DNA of 64,000 bases from Jejubacter sp036620675. GTDB lineage: Bacteria > Pseudomonadota > Gammaproteobacteria > Enterobacterales > Enterobacteriaceae. Position numbers and translations under genes: made by a program. Under the pieces are notes generated by a model that saw only the letters and a program-made list of their open reading frames with translations, ran no database searches and was not told where the DNA came from. Location of the stretch: the NCBI GenBank assembly GCA_036620675.1, contig JAZHEE010000023.1. The stretch is one strand, 5' to 3'. Of the stretch, positions 1-7,597 are shown piece after piece. The first letter of the stretch is position 1; every line of letters starts with the position of its first letter.

Positions 1-47
1 AACTGGGGGTGATGTTCCACTACGGAAAGCTGAATATGGCGTTCTGA
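1..47 (+). CDS. C-terminal end of an unidentified gene, possibly an outer-membrane protein
   Basis: The window opens inside a reading frame that ends LGVMFHYGKLNMAF before a TGA at 45-47. The alternating pattern and terminal phenylalanine resemble the last beta strand of an outer-membrane barrel protein, whose C-terminal Phe is the assembly signal. Only about 14 residues are visible, so the family cannot be named and the frame could be fortuitous. Confidence 0.3.
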   Translation, partial: LGVMFHYGKLNMAF

Positions 48-71
48 GCCTTCCCACCATGATCGGGGAAG

Positions 72-91
72 ACCCATTTATATACAGTATT
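72..91 (+). promoter_or_regulatory. Degenerate LexA-box-like site upstream of umuD
   Basis: The right half of a LexA box (TATATACAGTA, 79-89) lies about 20 bases before the umuD start, where umuDC operators normally sit. The expected left half CTGT reads ACCC here. It is a half-site only, so SOS control is inferred mainly from gene identity. Confidence 0.3.
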
Positions 92-107
92 ATTATGGAT
101 GCCTGAC

Positions 108-545
108 ATGAGCAGAGTTAATGTTGTCGATTGCCATGCCGATTTACCCCTGCCGCTGTTCGCCAGTACCGTGGCCTGCGGCTTTCCCAGCCCGGCTCAG
201 GACTATGTGGAAGCGCGTATCGATCTTAATCATCTGGTGGTTCAGCGCCCCAGTGCCACCTATTTTGTCAAAGCCGCTGGCGAGTCGATGATTCAGGCCG
301 GGATCGCCAGTGGCGATCTGCTGGTGGTGGATCGTTCCCTGGCCGCTCGCCATGGCGATATTGTCATAGCCGCACTGAACGGTGAATTTACCGTCAAGGA
401 GCTACAGACCCGACCGCAGGTGCGGCTGGTGCCCCATAACCCCACCTGTCGCCCCATTGTCCCTGGCGAAGGGGAGAGTCTGGAGATCTTTGGTGTGGTG
501 ACCTGGATCCTGAAATCGGTACATCAGCATGTACGCACTGGTTGA
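108..545 (+). CDS. umuD: UmuD, self-cleaving subunit of DNA polymerase V
   Basis: UmuD is a LexA-like protein that cuts itself when RecA filaments form. The shortened UmuD' then joins UmuC to make the translesion polymerase Pol V. With the ATG at 108 the numbering matches E. coli exactly: cleavage site Cys24-Gly25, nucleophile Ser60 in GESM and general base Lys97 in FTVKEL. That is why 108 is preferred over the in-frame ATG at 99. The gene overlaps umuC by 17 bases, which points to translational coupling. The C-terminus is a few residues longer than the usual 139. Confidence 0.95.
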   Translation: MSRVNVVDCHADLPLPLFASTVACGFPSPAQDYVEARIDLNHLVVQRPSATYFVKAAGESMIQAGIASGDLLVVDRSLAARHGDIVIAALNGEFTVKELQTRPQVRLVPHNPTCRPIVPGEGESLEIFGVVTWILKSVHQHVRTG

Positions 546-1782
546 CGTTAACAGTTTCTACGCCTCCTGCGAAACGCTGTTCCGCCCCGATCTGAAAAAC
601 CGCCCGGTGATTGTACTGAGTAATAACGATGGCTGCGTGGTGGCCTGCAACACGCAGGCGAAACAGGCGGGGATCGCGCGAGGGGAGCCCTTTTTTAAGA
701 TTCGTCAGCGGGTGGAACGCTATGGCGTTCAGGTATTCAGCTCTAACTACGCCCTGTATGCTGATATGTCGGCACGGGTGATGACGATTCTGGAGGGTTT
801 TTCCCCTGCGGTGGAGTGTTATTCCATCGACGAAGCTTTTCTGGATTTGCGCGGCGTAGCCGATCGCTACGCCCTGGGATGTGAGATACGACGCTGCATT
901 AAGCGTGATACAGGTCTGACGGTCGGGGTCGGCATAGCGCCCAGCAAGACTCTGGCCAAGCTGGCGAACCACGCTTCCAGCCGCTGGCCAGCCACCGGCG
1001 GAGTGGTGGATCTTGCCGATCCGGCGCGTCAGCGCAGGCTGCTGGCGATTATGCCCCCCGAGGAGGTCTGGGGCGTCGGTCGCCGCCTGGGGCGCCGGCT
1101 CCATGCCATGGGTATCACCAGCGCACTGGCGCTGGCGCAGAGCGATCTCTGGTTTATCCGTAAGAACTTTAACGTGGTGCTGGAACGCACGGTGCGTGAA
1201 CTGCGCGGCGAATCCTGCCTGGCGTTTGAGGAGTTCGCGCCAGCGAAACAGGAGATTATCAGCTCGCGCTCTTTTGCCGAACGGCTGATGGCGTATGAGC
1301 CGGTGCGCGAAGCGGTTTGTGCCTGGGCCGCCCGGGCGGCGGAAAAGCTGCGGGCAGAGCGTCAGTATTGCCGCTATGTAGCGACTTTCCTGAAAAACAG
1401 CCCCCACGACAGGCGCGAGCCTTACTACAGCAACAGCGCTGGCGTGCGGCTGCTGACGCCGACCCAGGATACCCGGGATATTATCGCTGCGGCGACCCGG
1501 GCGCTGGATGCGGTATGGAAGCCGGGGCCGCGCTATCTGAAAGTGGGGGTGATGCTCGGCGACTTTTACAGCCGCGGCGTGGCGCAGCTTAATCTGTTCG
1601 ATCGCTATGCCCCCAGAGCCAACGGCGAAAAGCTGATGCAGGCGCTGGACGCCATTAACCGCCAGGGAAGGGGCAGGATCTGGTTCGCCGGGCAGGGCAC
1701 TGGTGAACGCTGGGCCATGAAGCGCGCCTTTCTTTCCCCCTGCTATACCACGCGCTACGGGGATCTGCCGATAGCGCGTTGA
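529..1782 (+). CDS. umuC: UmuC, Y-family catalytic subunit of DNA polymerase V
   Basis: Catalytic subunit of the error-prone SOS polymerase, acting at stalled forks with UmuD'2, RecA and the beta clamp. The 417-aa protein is close to the usual 422. Visible features are the N-terminal catalytic Asp6 (MYALVDVNSFYASCE), the YSIDEAF motif carrying the second acidic pair (about residue 100), helix-hairpin-helix-type sequence near residues 170-200, and a C-terminal AQLNLFD segment resembling a beta-clamp-binding motif. It lies directly after umuD and ends one base before the convergent TetR gene, with no room for a terminator between them. Confidence 0.95.
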   Translation: MYALVDVNSFYASCETLFRPDLKNRPVIVLSNNDGCVVACNTQAKQAGIARGEPFFKIRQRVERYGVQVFSSNYALYADMSARVMTILEGFSPAVECYSIDEAFLDLRGVADRYALGCEIRRCIKRDTGLTVGVGIAPSKTLAKLANHASSRWPATGGVVDLADPARQRRLLAIMPPEEVWGVGRRLGRRLHAMGITSALALAQSDLWFIRKNFNVVLERTVRELRGESCLAFEEFAPAKQEIISSRSFAERLMAYEPVREAVCAWAARAAEKLRAERQYCRYVATFLKNSPHDRREPYYSNSAGVRLLTPTQDTRDIIAAATRALDAVWKPGPRYLKVGVMLGDFYSRGVAQLNLFDRYAPRANGEKLMQALDAINRQGRGRIWFAGQGTGERWAMKRAFLSPCYTTRYGDLPIAR

Positions 1783-2349
1783 TCAGCCGTTATCCAGCAG
1801 CGCATCAACCAGGGTTTCAATACGGGGGCGATCCGGCAGTTCGGAGGCGAACAGTAGTCGATAGACCAGCGGTGCCACCAGGCGATCGAGGATTGCATCC
1901 CCTGCGGGAACCGTCTCGCCGCGGGCCTGCGCGCGCTGTCTGATGGCATCGACCTGTTCCAGAGTATAGGTGGTGCACTGTACCCGGTTCTGTGGTTTAT
2001 CCACCGCCAGAACGGTACGTAGCATATTACGGCCGGGAACCGAGGATACCTCCTCGATATACTGCTCTATCCAGGCGATCAGATCGGCCCTGAAGCTGCC
2101 GTAGTCCTCCGGGGCGCGATCCGGGCGCAGGTTTTCCACTGCGACATCCGACAGCAGCTCCGCCAGAGTGCCCCAGCGTCGATAAATGGTGGAAGGGGTT
2201 ACGCCCGCTCGCCCGGCGATAGCCGGAATGGTGAGCTGCTGCGCGTCGCCTTGGGCCTGGATTTCACGTACGGCCTGGTGAACGGCGGCCTGTACCAGCG
2301 CGCTGCGCCCGCCCGGTCGTGGCCCCGGGCGGCTTTTTTTGTTTTCCAT
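1783..2349 (-). CDS. TetR/AcrR-family transcriptional regulator, divergent from an MFS pump
   Basis: 188-aa one-component regulator. The N-terminal helix-turn-helix spans about residues 35-65 (LTIPAIAGRAGVTPSTIYRRWGTLAELL, with the typical TIYRRW recognition helix). It is followed by a helical ligand-binding domain. An Arg/Pro/Gly-rich N-terminal arm precedes the DNA-binding domain. It is transcribed away from the MFS gene at 2464, and two near-identical palindromes lie in the shared promoter region. The layout suggests that it represses the pump and itself until a ligand binds. The ligand is unknown. Confidence 0.85.
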   Translation of the reverse strand: MENKKSRPGPRPGGRSALVQAAVHQAVREIQAQGDAQQLTIPAIAGRAGVTPSTIYRRWGTLAELLSDVAVENLRPDRAPEDYGSFRADLIAWIEQYIEEVSSVPGRNMLRTVLAVDKPQNRVQCTTYTLEQVDAIRQRAQARGETVPAGDAILDRLVAPLVYRLLFASELPDRPRIETLVDALLDNG

Positions 2350-2384
2350 TCAGCTCCTCTGATAAACGCTAAAAAATTGCTATT

Positions 2385-2397
2385 GCAAATAATTTGC
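2385..2397. promoter_or_regulatory. Palindromic operator copy 1 (TetR regulator/MFS intergenic region)
   Basis: GCAAATAATTTGC, two 6-base arms around one central base. It sits 36 bases upstream of the TetR-type start codon. A second copy lies 44 bases away centre to centre, about four helical turns. It is a good candidate for the binding site of the adjacent TetR protein. Confidence 0.6.
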
Positions 2398-2428
2398 GTT
2401 AGTGGGATAGTCCCGCCTATCGACAATT

Positions 2429-2441
2429 GCAAATTATTTGC
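2429..2441. promoter_or_regulatory. Palindromic operator copy 2 (TetR regulator/MFS intergenic region)
   Basis: GCAAATTATTTGC, the same palindrome as at 2385 with only the centre base inverted. It ends 22 bases before the MFS start codon, so an occupied site should block the pump promoter or its early transcript. Confidence 0.6.
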
Positions 2442-2463
2442 TTTTAGCAGAGGTCATGTCGCT

Positions 2464-3672
2464 ATGTCCAGTTTGTTGACTCAAAAAACGCGCCAGTCAG
2501 ATGCCGCGCTGGTCGCACTACATGCCCAGACGTTGATGGTGACGCTGGCGGCATCGAGCGCTTCAACGCCACTTTATGCGCTCTACCAGGCAACGTGGAC
2601 GTTCTCTCCTTTCCTGCTCACGGTGGCGTTTGCCGCCTATGCTATCGCGCTGTTACTGACGCTGCTGTTCGTCGGCCGCCTTTCAGATCGCATTGGACGG
2701 CGTCCGGTGATCCTGGGGGCCTTACTGTTTGAAGGCGTCAGTATGCTGCTGTTCCTGAACGCTTCCGATATTGGCTGGTTGATAGGCGCCCGCCTGATGC
2801 TGGGGGTAGCCACCGGGCTTGCCACTTCAGCCCTGAGCGCGGCCATTATCGATCTTTCCCCACGGCGCGGTGGCTTTATCAACGGCGTCTCGCCGCTGTT
2901 CGGCATGGGCGTTGGCGCGTTAGGGGGCGGGTTGCTGGCGCAGTACGCTCCCGCGCCGCTGCATCTGATCTATGCGCTGCTGCTTGGGCTATTTGCACTG
3001 CAGTTTATGCGCACCTGGTTTTCGCGCGAGACGGCAAGCGCGTTGCGTCCCGACGCCTGGCGGCCGCTGCCGAAGATAGCCGTTCCGCCAGCGGCGCGCG
3101 GCGCGCTGCTGTTGGTCAGTCCGGTGAACATCGCCGCCTGGGCGCTGTGTGGTTTTTATCTGTCGCTGATGCCTTCGCTATTGCTGAAGGTGACGGGGAT
3201 AACGACGCTGGGATTTCCGGGACTGGTGGTGGCACTGTTGGCCCTTAGCGGCGCGGCGTCCGTTGTGGTTGTGCGGCATCAGCACGGCCACCGGGCGCTG
3301 GCGGTGGGGATACTCGCGATGATCCCCGGGGCGCTGTTGATTCTGGCGGGAATTATAGCGGGATCGGTTACGCTGCTGCTGGGGGGCTCGATCTTCGCCG
3401 GTGCCGGGCTGGGTGCAGGCTTCCTTGGGGCTATTAAAAGCGTGGCACCGCTGGCCGAGTCCCATGAACGGGCCGGGCTGATGGCGGTATTCTATATCGA
3501 AAGCTACCTGTCGAACGCGCTACCAGCCATGAGTGCCGGTCTGCTGGTGCAGTTGATTGGTTTAAAGGCAACTGCGGAAGCGATGAGTTTGCTGGTGTTA
3601 GGTCTGTCGGTGATGGCCGCCGTTGCCATACTGCGAATCAGACGGCAACAGATAAGGGATTGTGTCTCCTAA
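2464..3672 (+). CDS. MFS transporter, probable drug or metabolite efflux pump
   Basis: Major-facilitator protein of about 402 aa with twelve hydrophobic stretches. The loop 2-3 signature is FVGRLSDRIGRRPVI (about residues 60-75). The frame is open further upstream, but ATG 2464 is chosen because AGAGG lies about 10 bases before it and because everything upstream overlaps the operator region. It is divergent from the TetR gene and presumably repressed by it. Its stop codon overlaps the end of the convergent UspA-like gene by 4 bases. Substrate unknown. Confidence 0.8.
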   Translation: MSSLLTQKTRQSDAALVALHAQTLMVTLAASSASTPLYALYQATWTFSPFLLTVAFAAYAIALLLTLLFVGRLSDRIGRRPVILGALLFEGVSMLLFLNASDIGWLIGARLMLGVATGLATSALSAAIIDLSPRRGGFINGVSPLFGMGVGALGGGLLAQYAPAPLHLIYALLLGLFALQFMRTWFSRETASALRPDAWRPLPKIAVPPAARGALLLVSPVNIAAWALCGFYLSLMPSLLLKVTGITTLGFPGLVVALLALSGAASVVVVRHQHGHRALAVGILAMIPGALLILAGIIAGSVTLLLGGSIFAGAGLGAGFLGAIKSVAPLAESHERAGLMAVFYIESYLSNALPAMSAGLLVQLIGLKATAEAMSLLVLGLSVMAAVAILRIRRQQIRDCVS

Positions 3673-4094
3673 ACCTGAATATGTTTAATCAGAAAGTCGA
3701 CATCGGTGTGGTTTACAAACGTCATCGACCGGGAAGTGAGCAGGCCGAAGACCCGGTTCTTATGGCCGCAGATGACCAGATCCACGCCGTTATGGCTGAT
3801 AAAACGACGCAGCTCTGCGATACGATCCTGTGAAAAGAGCAGGGTGGTGGCGACTGGCCAGTCCGAATTATGCGCCAGTTCGCTTAGCAGGGATTTGGCC
3901 TGAATGAGCTCCGAGGCGGCGGCGTCGTTCATCAGACAGTCGGAAACATAGTTCATCGCCCGATAGTCGATAGCGAAGTGGCCAAGCGTAAGTATTGCCT
4001 GGTCATTGGCGGCAATCTTACAGGCATGCTCCAGCAGCGGCAGGCCGTCCCCTTTATTACGCACCAGAACCAGCAAATGGTGATAGTTTTTCAT
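3669..4094 (-). CDS. Universal stress protein, UspA superfamily (UspC/UspD-like)
   Basis: 141-aa cytoplasmic protein with the alpha/beta fold pattern of the Usp family: an N-terminal strand (HHLLVLVRN), a middle helix, and the late DLVICGHKNR segment that corresponds to the family's DL-(I/V)-(I/V)-x-G-x(n)-H/R region. The ATP-binding G-2x-G-9x-G(S/T) signature is not evident, as in the non-ATP-binding UspA/UspC group. ATG 4094 follows GGAAGG, whereas the frame extends further upstream without another good site. The exact paralogue is not certain. Confidence 0.75.
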   Translation of the reverse strand: MKNYHHLLVLVRNKGDGLPLLEHACKIAANDQAILTLGHFAIDYRAMNYVSDCLMNDAAASELIQAKSLLSELAHNSDWPVATTLLFSQDRIAELRRFISHNGVDLVICGHKNRVFGLLTSRSMTFVNHTDVDFLIKHIQV

Positions 4095-4265
4095 GACGCC
4101 TTCCGGGACTGTCTCCTTGGCTGATACCGATAAGCGTAGCACAGTCAGGTATTAGGCTGGATGGGAAATCAGGGTCGCAACGAATGCACCAGGATGCTAA
4201 AAAGAGGGGGCGGGGGCACACCCGCCCGCGACAATTCACGACAATAAGATAATAAGGAGTCCGCC

Positions 4266-4496
4266 ATGCCGCACGTCGATATTAAATATTTCCCGCGCAA
4301 CCTGAGCGAGGAGCAGAAACAGGCGCTAAGCGATGATATTTACGCCGTACTGAACAAGCATCTGCAAACCAAAGAGCATTCCCTCTCCATCGCCCTGACC
4401 GAAGTGGCTCCGGAAGCCTGGAAAGAGCAGGTCTGGGATCCCATCATCCAGCCGTCGCTGGAAACCCTGGTGAAAAAGCCCGGGTATAGTATGTAA
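4266..4496 (+). CDS. pptA: PptA, 4-oxalocrotonate tautomerase family enzyme
   Basis: 76-aa small tautomerase. After removal of Met1 the catalytic amino-terminal proline is exposed (MPHVDIKYFPR). The C-terminus KKPGYSM matches E. coli PptA (YdcE). The family catalyses keto-enol tautomerisation, and the physiological substrate of PptA is unknown. AAGGAGT lies 8 bases before the ATG. A 9-bp hairpin follows the stop. Confidence 0.9.
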   Translation: MPHVDIKYFPRNLSEEQKQALSDDIYAVLNKHLQTKEHSLSIALTEVAPEAWKEQVWDPIIQPSLETLVKKPGYSM

Positions 4497-4501
4497 CCGT
4501 T

Positions 4502-4524
4502 GGCGCCAGGAGCCGCCTGGCGCC
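4502..4524 (+). terminator. Hairpin after pptA
   Basis: GGCGCCAGG and CCTGGCGCC form a perfect 9-bp stem with a 5-base loop immediately after the pptA stop. No clear T run follows, so it may only weakly terminate or may protect the 3' end. Confidence 0.45.
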
Positions 4525-4620
4525 TCACTTTCATTCGAAAGCTTTTTGCGACATCAGTTACGGTTGTTCTATACTGCCGCTCGTCATTTTTGCATTCCGG
4601 CACCGGAACAACGAGGTTGT

Positions 4621-5436
4621 ATGAAGATTAAGCTCATCGCTGTGGATATGGACGGCACCTTCCTGAACGACAGGAAAGAGTACGATAAACAACGCTTTCT
4701 GGCGCAGTATGCCGCGCTGCGCGAGCAGGGCATCCGCTTTGTGGTCGCCAGCGGCAACCAGTACTACCAGCTCATCTCTTTCTTTCCGGAAATTCGCCAT
4801 GAAATCGCCTTTGTGGCCGAGAATGGTGCCCTGATTTATGACCGTGACGAGCAGGTCTGGCATGCTGAACTGACGCACGACGACTATTTGTCCGTCCTGG
4901 ACGCGCTGGATGATTTTCGCGGCACCAACTTTGTGGCCTGCGGCCTGAAGAGCGCTTACGTGCGCGAAGGGGCGCCGGAGGCTTTCCTGAGCCTGATGGC
5001 AAAGCATTACCATCGTCTGCAGCCGGTGCAGGATCTGCGAGCCGTTGACGACGTTATCTTTAAGTTTTCCCTGAACTTGCCGGATGCCGAAGTACCGGCG
5101 CTGGTACGCCAGTTGGATCATAAACTGGACGGCATTGTGAAACCGGTGACCAGCGGCTTCGGTTTCGTCGATCTGATTATCCCTGGCGCCCACAAGGCCA
5201 GTGGTCTGTCGCGTCTGTTAACGCGCTGGAATATTGAGCCACAAGCGTGCGTGGCGGTGGGCGACAGCGGCAACGATGTCGAAATGCTGGAGCTGGCGGG
5301 CTACTCCTTCGCGATGGCGAACGCCGCAGATGTGGTCAGCGAAGTGGCGAAATACCGGACCACCTCCAACAACGACAGCGGTGTGCTGAAGGTGATTGAT
5401 GCCGTACTGCGGGGCGAAAAGCCGTTTAACGACTGA
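4621..5436 (+). CDS. supH: SupH (YbiV), HAD-family sugar phosphatase
   Basis: 271-aa Cof-type HAD hydrolase. The N-terminal catalytic motif is VDMDGTFLND (Asp nucleophile and Asp +2). VVASGNQYYQLISFFPE is the substrate-specific motif II region that matches E. coli YbiV closely. VGDSGNDVEML is the metal-binding motif IV. E. coli YbiV dephosphorylates sugar phosphates such as fructose-1-phosphate and ribose-5-phosphate. ATG 4621 has a GAGG upstream, and TATACT (4571-4576) could be its -10. The last 11 bases overlap the tail of convergent tqsA. Confidence 0.92.
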   Translation: MKIKLIAVDMDGTFLNDRKEYDKQRFLAQYAALREQGIRFVVASGNQYYQLISFFPEIRHEIAFVAENGALIYDRDEQVWHAELTHDDYLSVLDALDDFRGTNFVACGLKSAYVREGAPEAFLSLMAKHYHRLQPVQDLRAVDDVIFKFSLNLPDAEVPALVRQLDHKLDGIVKPVTSGFGFVDLIIPGAHKASGLSRLLTRWNIEPQACVAVGDSGNDVEMLELAGYSFAMANAADVVSEVAKYRTTSNNDSGVLKVIDAVLRGEKPFND

Positions 5437-6463
5437 CCGATACGTCGCCCAGTAAAAAGGCGATACTGCGGCCGCCCTGGCTTTGTTCCAGGGCGATTTT
5501 TACGATAATGGTCAGCGGCACCGACAGTAGCATTCCCACCGGCCCCAGCAGCCATCCCCAGAAGATCAGCGATAAAAATACCACCAGGGTGGATAGCCCC
5601 AGTCCTCGCCCCATCATACGCGGCTCCAGAATATTGCCGAACAGCATATTAATCGCCAGATAAAGGGCCACTACCAGCAGCGCGTCGTAAACGCCACTGA
5701 AAACCAGCACCTGGGCGACAGGCGGAATAGCCGCCAGCACGGAACCGATATTGGGGATGTAATTGAGCGCGAAGGCCAGTAAACCCCAGACAAAAGCGAA
5801 ACGTACCTCAAGCAATGACAGCATGCCCCAGACTACAAGGCCGGTAACCAGACTGATGACGGTTTTCAGCACCAGGTAGTGGGTGACGCTATCCAGCGCT
5901 CGCTGAATGGCGCTCATACCTTCTACCGGACGGGCCATGAGCTGCTGAAGTTTGGTGGGTAACTGAGGCACTTCCAGTAGCATAAAGACGACGGTCAGCA
6001 ATAACAGGAAAATGGACGACATGGCGTTAGAAAGCCGGGCCAGCAGGCTGGTGATTAGCGTCATCGCGGCGTTGGGGTCGATATATTTCACCACCTCGTC
6101 CACCGAGACCTGAATGCCCACTTTTTGTAGCCACGGCTCCAGAGTGGAAAGCGGTGCGATCAACGAGGAACGATACTGAGGCAGGGTGCGTGCCAGCTCA
6201 TTCAGGGAGGTGCCAAGATAGGCCAGCAGCAGCACCGCCAGCATTACGATGGCGCCGACCAGCAGCACGATGGCCAGCGCCCGTGGGATACGGATACGTT
6301 CCAGCAGACTCACCACTGGGTTAAGAATGACGGCGATGAACAGCGCCAGGATGAAGGGGACTATCAGATCGGCGGCGACTTTAATCCCGGCCATCACAAT
6401 CACCAGCATGCCCAGCATGATGACCAGTTTTAAAGCATTCAACGTAATAATGGGCTTTGCCAT
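5426..6463 (-). CDS. tqsA: TqsA, AI-2E family exporter
   Basis: 345-aa inner-membrane protein of the AI-2E family. In E. coli TqsA (YdgG) exports the quorum signal AI-2. The sequence is close to E. coli throughout, including the N-terminal MAKPIITLN, the FALNYIPNIGSVLAAIPP stretch and GNILEPRMMGRGLGLSTLVV. About eight hydrophobic segments are visible. It lies between supH and mdtJI as in the E. coli tqsA-mdtJI neighbourhood. Its 3' end overlaps supH by 11 bases. Confidence 0.95.
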   Translation of the reverse strand: MAKPIITLNALKLVIMLGMLVIVMAGIKVAADLIVPFILALFIAVILNPVVSLLERIRIPRALAIVLLVGAIVMLAVLLLAYLGTSLNELARTLPQYRSSLIAPLSTLEPWLQKVGIQVSVDEVVKYIDPNAAMTLITSLLARLSNAMSSIFLLLLTVVFMLLEVPQLPTKLQQLMARPVEGMSAIQRALDSVTHYLVLKTVISLVTGLVVWGMLSLLEVRFAFVWGLLAFALNYIPNIGSVLAAIPPVAQVLVFSGVYDALLVVALYLAINMLFGNILEPRMMGRGLGLSTLVVFLSLIFWGWLLGPVGMLLSVPLTIIVKIALEQSQGGRSIAFLLGDVSVSR

Positions 6464-6662
6464 CCCGGCGACTCCGCGTAGTGGTGTTCGGCGAAAAATA
6501 GCATGTCGGCCGACATCAGGGAAATATCCTGGATAAAAATCATGTCCTGACGGTAAAGAACCGAAAATAAATTGAATATCAGAAGGGGCTTATGATAGAA
6601 AAGAGAGGTGTTTAGCTACCGGAGACAATTTTCTGTCCGCAACGATGAGAAGCAACCCGCGG

Positions 6663-6680
6663 ATAAGTTGTACAACTTAT
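6663..6680. promoter_or_regulatory. Perfect 18-bp palindrome upstream of mdtJ
   Basis: ATAAGTTGTACAACTTAT is an uninterrupted palindrome in the tqsA-mdtJ intergenic region. Its last two bases overlap the start codon of the candidate mdtU leader ORF. It could be an operator for a dimeric regulator or an RNA hairpin that hides the leader start. No known consensus is recognised. Confidence 0.5.
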
Positions 6681-6780
6681 GAATCAGACGCTGATGTCTT
6701 TATCCCTTTCCACTAATTGTTCTCTCTTCTCTGTCGCCAGCCTTTTTAGCGGCGAACAGCACTGGCGCAGCGCGCTTTAG
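6679..6780 (+). CDS. mdtU: Candidate MdtU leader peptide of the mdtJI operon
   Basis: A 33-codon ORF (MNQTLMSLSLSTNCSLFSVASL...) ends 126 bases before mdtJ. E. coli has a leader ORF of about this size, mdtU, upstream of mdtJI, reported to help control the operon in response to spermidine. Position and size match. I cannot align the sequences here and no strong Shine-Dalgarno is visible. An inner ATG at 6694 is an alternative start. Confidence 0.5.
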   Translation: MNQTLMSLSLSTNCSLFSVASLFSGEQHWRSAL

Positions 6781-6798
6781 TCCCAGCCTCTCCTGTTC

Positions 6799-6841
6799 GT
6801 GACCCGGCGTTTTTCCGGCGCGTCACGCTAATTTTTGTTTT
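6799..6841 (+). terminator. Possible attenuator between leader ORF and mdtJ
   Basis: GTGAC (6799-6803) and GTCAC (6822-6826) can pair, with CCGG blocks inside. A T-rich stretch (AATTTTTGTTTT, 6830-6841) follows. The position between the leader ORF and mdtJ fits an attenuator, but the stem is imperfect. Confidence 0.35.
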
Positions 6842-6906
6842 ATTTACTTTCTGTTAAACGTCATTTAACGGATCGACTTTATCATATTTACGTTCAGGAG
6901 AGCGTT

Positions 6907-7260
6907 ATGCTGTACTGGCTATTTCTGGCCCTGGCAATTATTTGTGAAATCACCGGAACCCTGTCGATAAAATGGGCCGGTGAAACCTCTGGCGGCACTA
7001 TTTTTATGCTGGTGATGATTGCCCTTTCTTATATTTTACTGTCCTTCGCCGTGAAGCGAATTGCGCTGGGCGTGGCTTATGCCATGTGGGAAGGCATTGG
7101 TATTTTGTTTATCACGCTGTTCAGCGTGCTACTGTTTGGCGAATCGCTACCGCTGCTGAAACTGGCGGGACTGGCGACGCTGGTGGCGGGGATCGCCTTG
7201 ATTAAGTCAGGCACCCGTAAAGGCAACCGCGAGCAGGAGGTGGCCCGTGGCACAGTTTGA
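6907..7260 (+). CDS. mdtJ: MdtJ, SMR-family spermidine exporter subunit
   Basis: 117-aa small multidrug resistance protein with four membrane helices. The conserved Glu of the SMR family is in the first helix (LAIICEITGTLSIKWA). GVAYAMWEGIGILFITLFSVLLFGE is the signature helix 3-4 region. MdtJ and MdtI form a heteromeric complex that exports spermidine in E. coli. ATG 6907 is preferred over an upstream TTG because CAGGAGAG precedes it. It overlaps mdtI by 14 bases. Confidence 0.95.
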   Translation: MLYWLFLALAIICEITGTLSIKWAGETSGGTIFMLVMIALSYILLSFAVKRIALGVAYAMWEGIGILFITLFSVLLFGESLPLLKLAGLATLVAGIALIKSGTRKGNREQEVARGTV

Positions 7261-7576
7261 GTGGATTCACGGCGCCTGGCTGGGGTTCGCCATCGTGCTG
7301 GAGATTGCGGCCAATATTCTGCTTAAATTCTCCGATGGCTTCCGCCGTAAGCTTTTTGGCGTGCTGTCGCTACTGGCGGTGATGGGGGCCTTCAGCGCGC
7401 TTTCCCAGGCGGTAAAGGGAATTGAACTGTCGGTGGCTTATGCGCTGTGGGGCGGCTTTGGCGTGGCTGCCACCGTTGCCGCAGGCTGGGTTCTGTTCGG
7501 CCAGCGCCTCAACCATCGCGGCTGGGTGGGACTGGGCCTGCTGCTGGCAGGCATGGTGCTGATTAAGCTGGCCTGA
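7247..7576 (+). CDS. mdtI: MdtI, SMR-family spermidine exporter subunit
   Basis: 109-aa partner of MdtJ with four hydrophobic helices and the conserved Glu in helix 1 (AIVLEIAANILLKFSDG). VAYALWGGFGVAATVAAGWVLFGQRLN is the helix 3-4 region. Its start lies inside the end of mdtJ, a classical coupled overlap. It faces the convergent ydgD gene 21 bases downstream. Confidence 0.95.
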   Translation: MAQFEWIHGAWLGFAIVLEIAANILLKFSDGFRRKLFGVLSLLAVMGAFSALSQAVKGIELSVAYALWGGFGVAATVAAGWVLFGQRLNHRGWVGLGLLLAGMVLIKLA

Positions 7577-7597
7577 TGTGATGCGGGTCGGTGCGGC

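Noticed and set aside
72..91. A full LexA operator at umuD
   Set aside because: Only the right half matches. It is listed at low confidence rather than as a confirmed SOS box.
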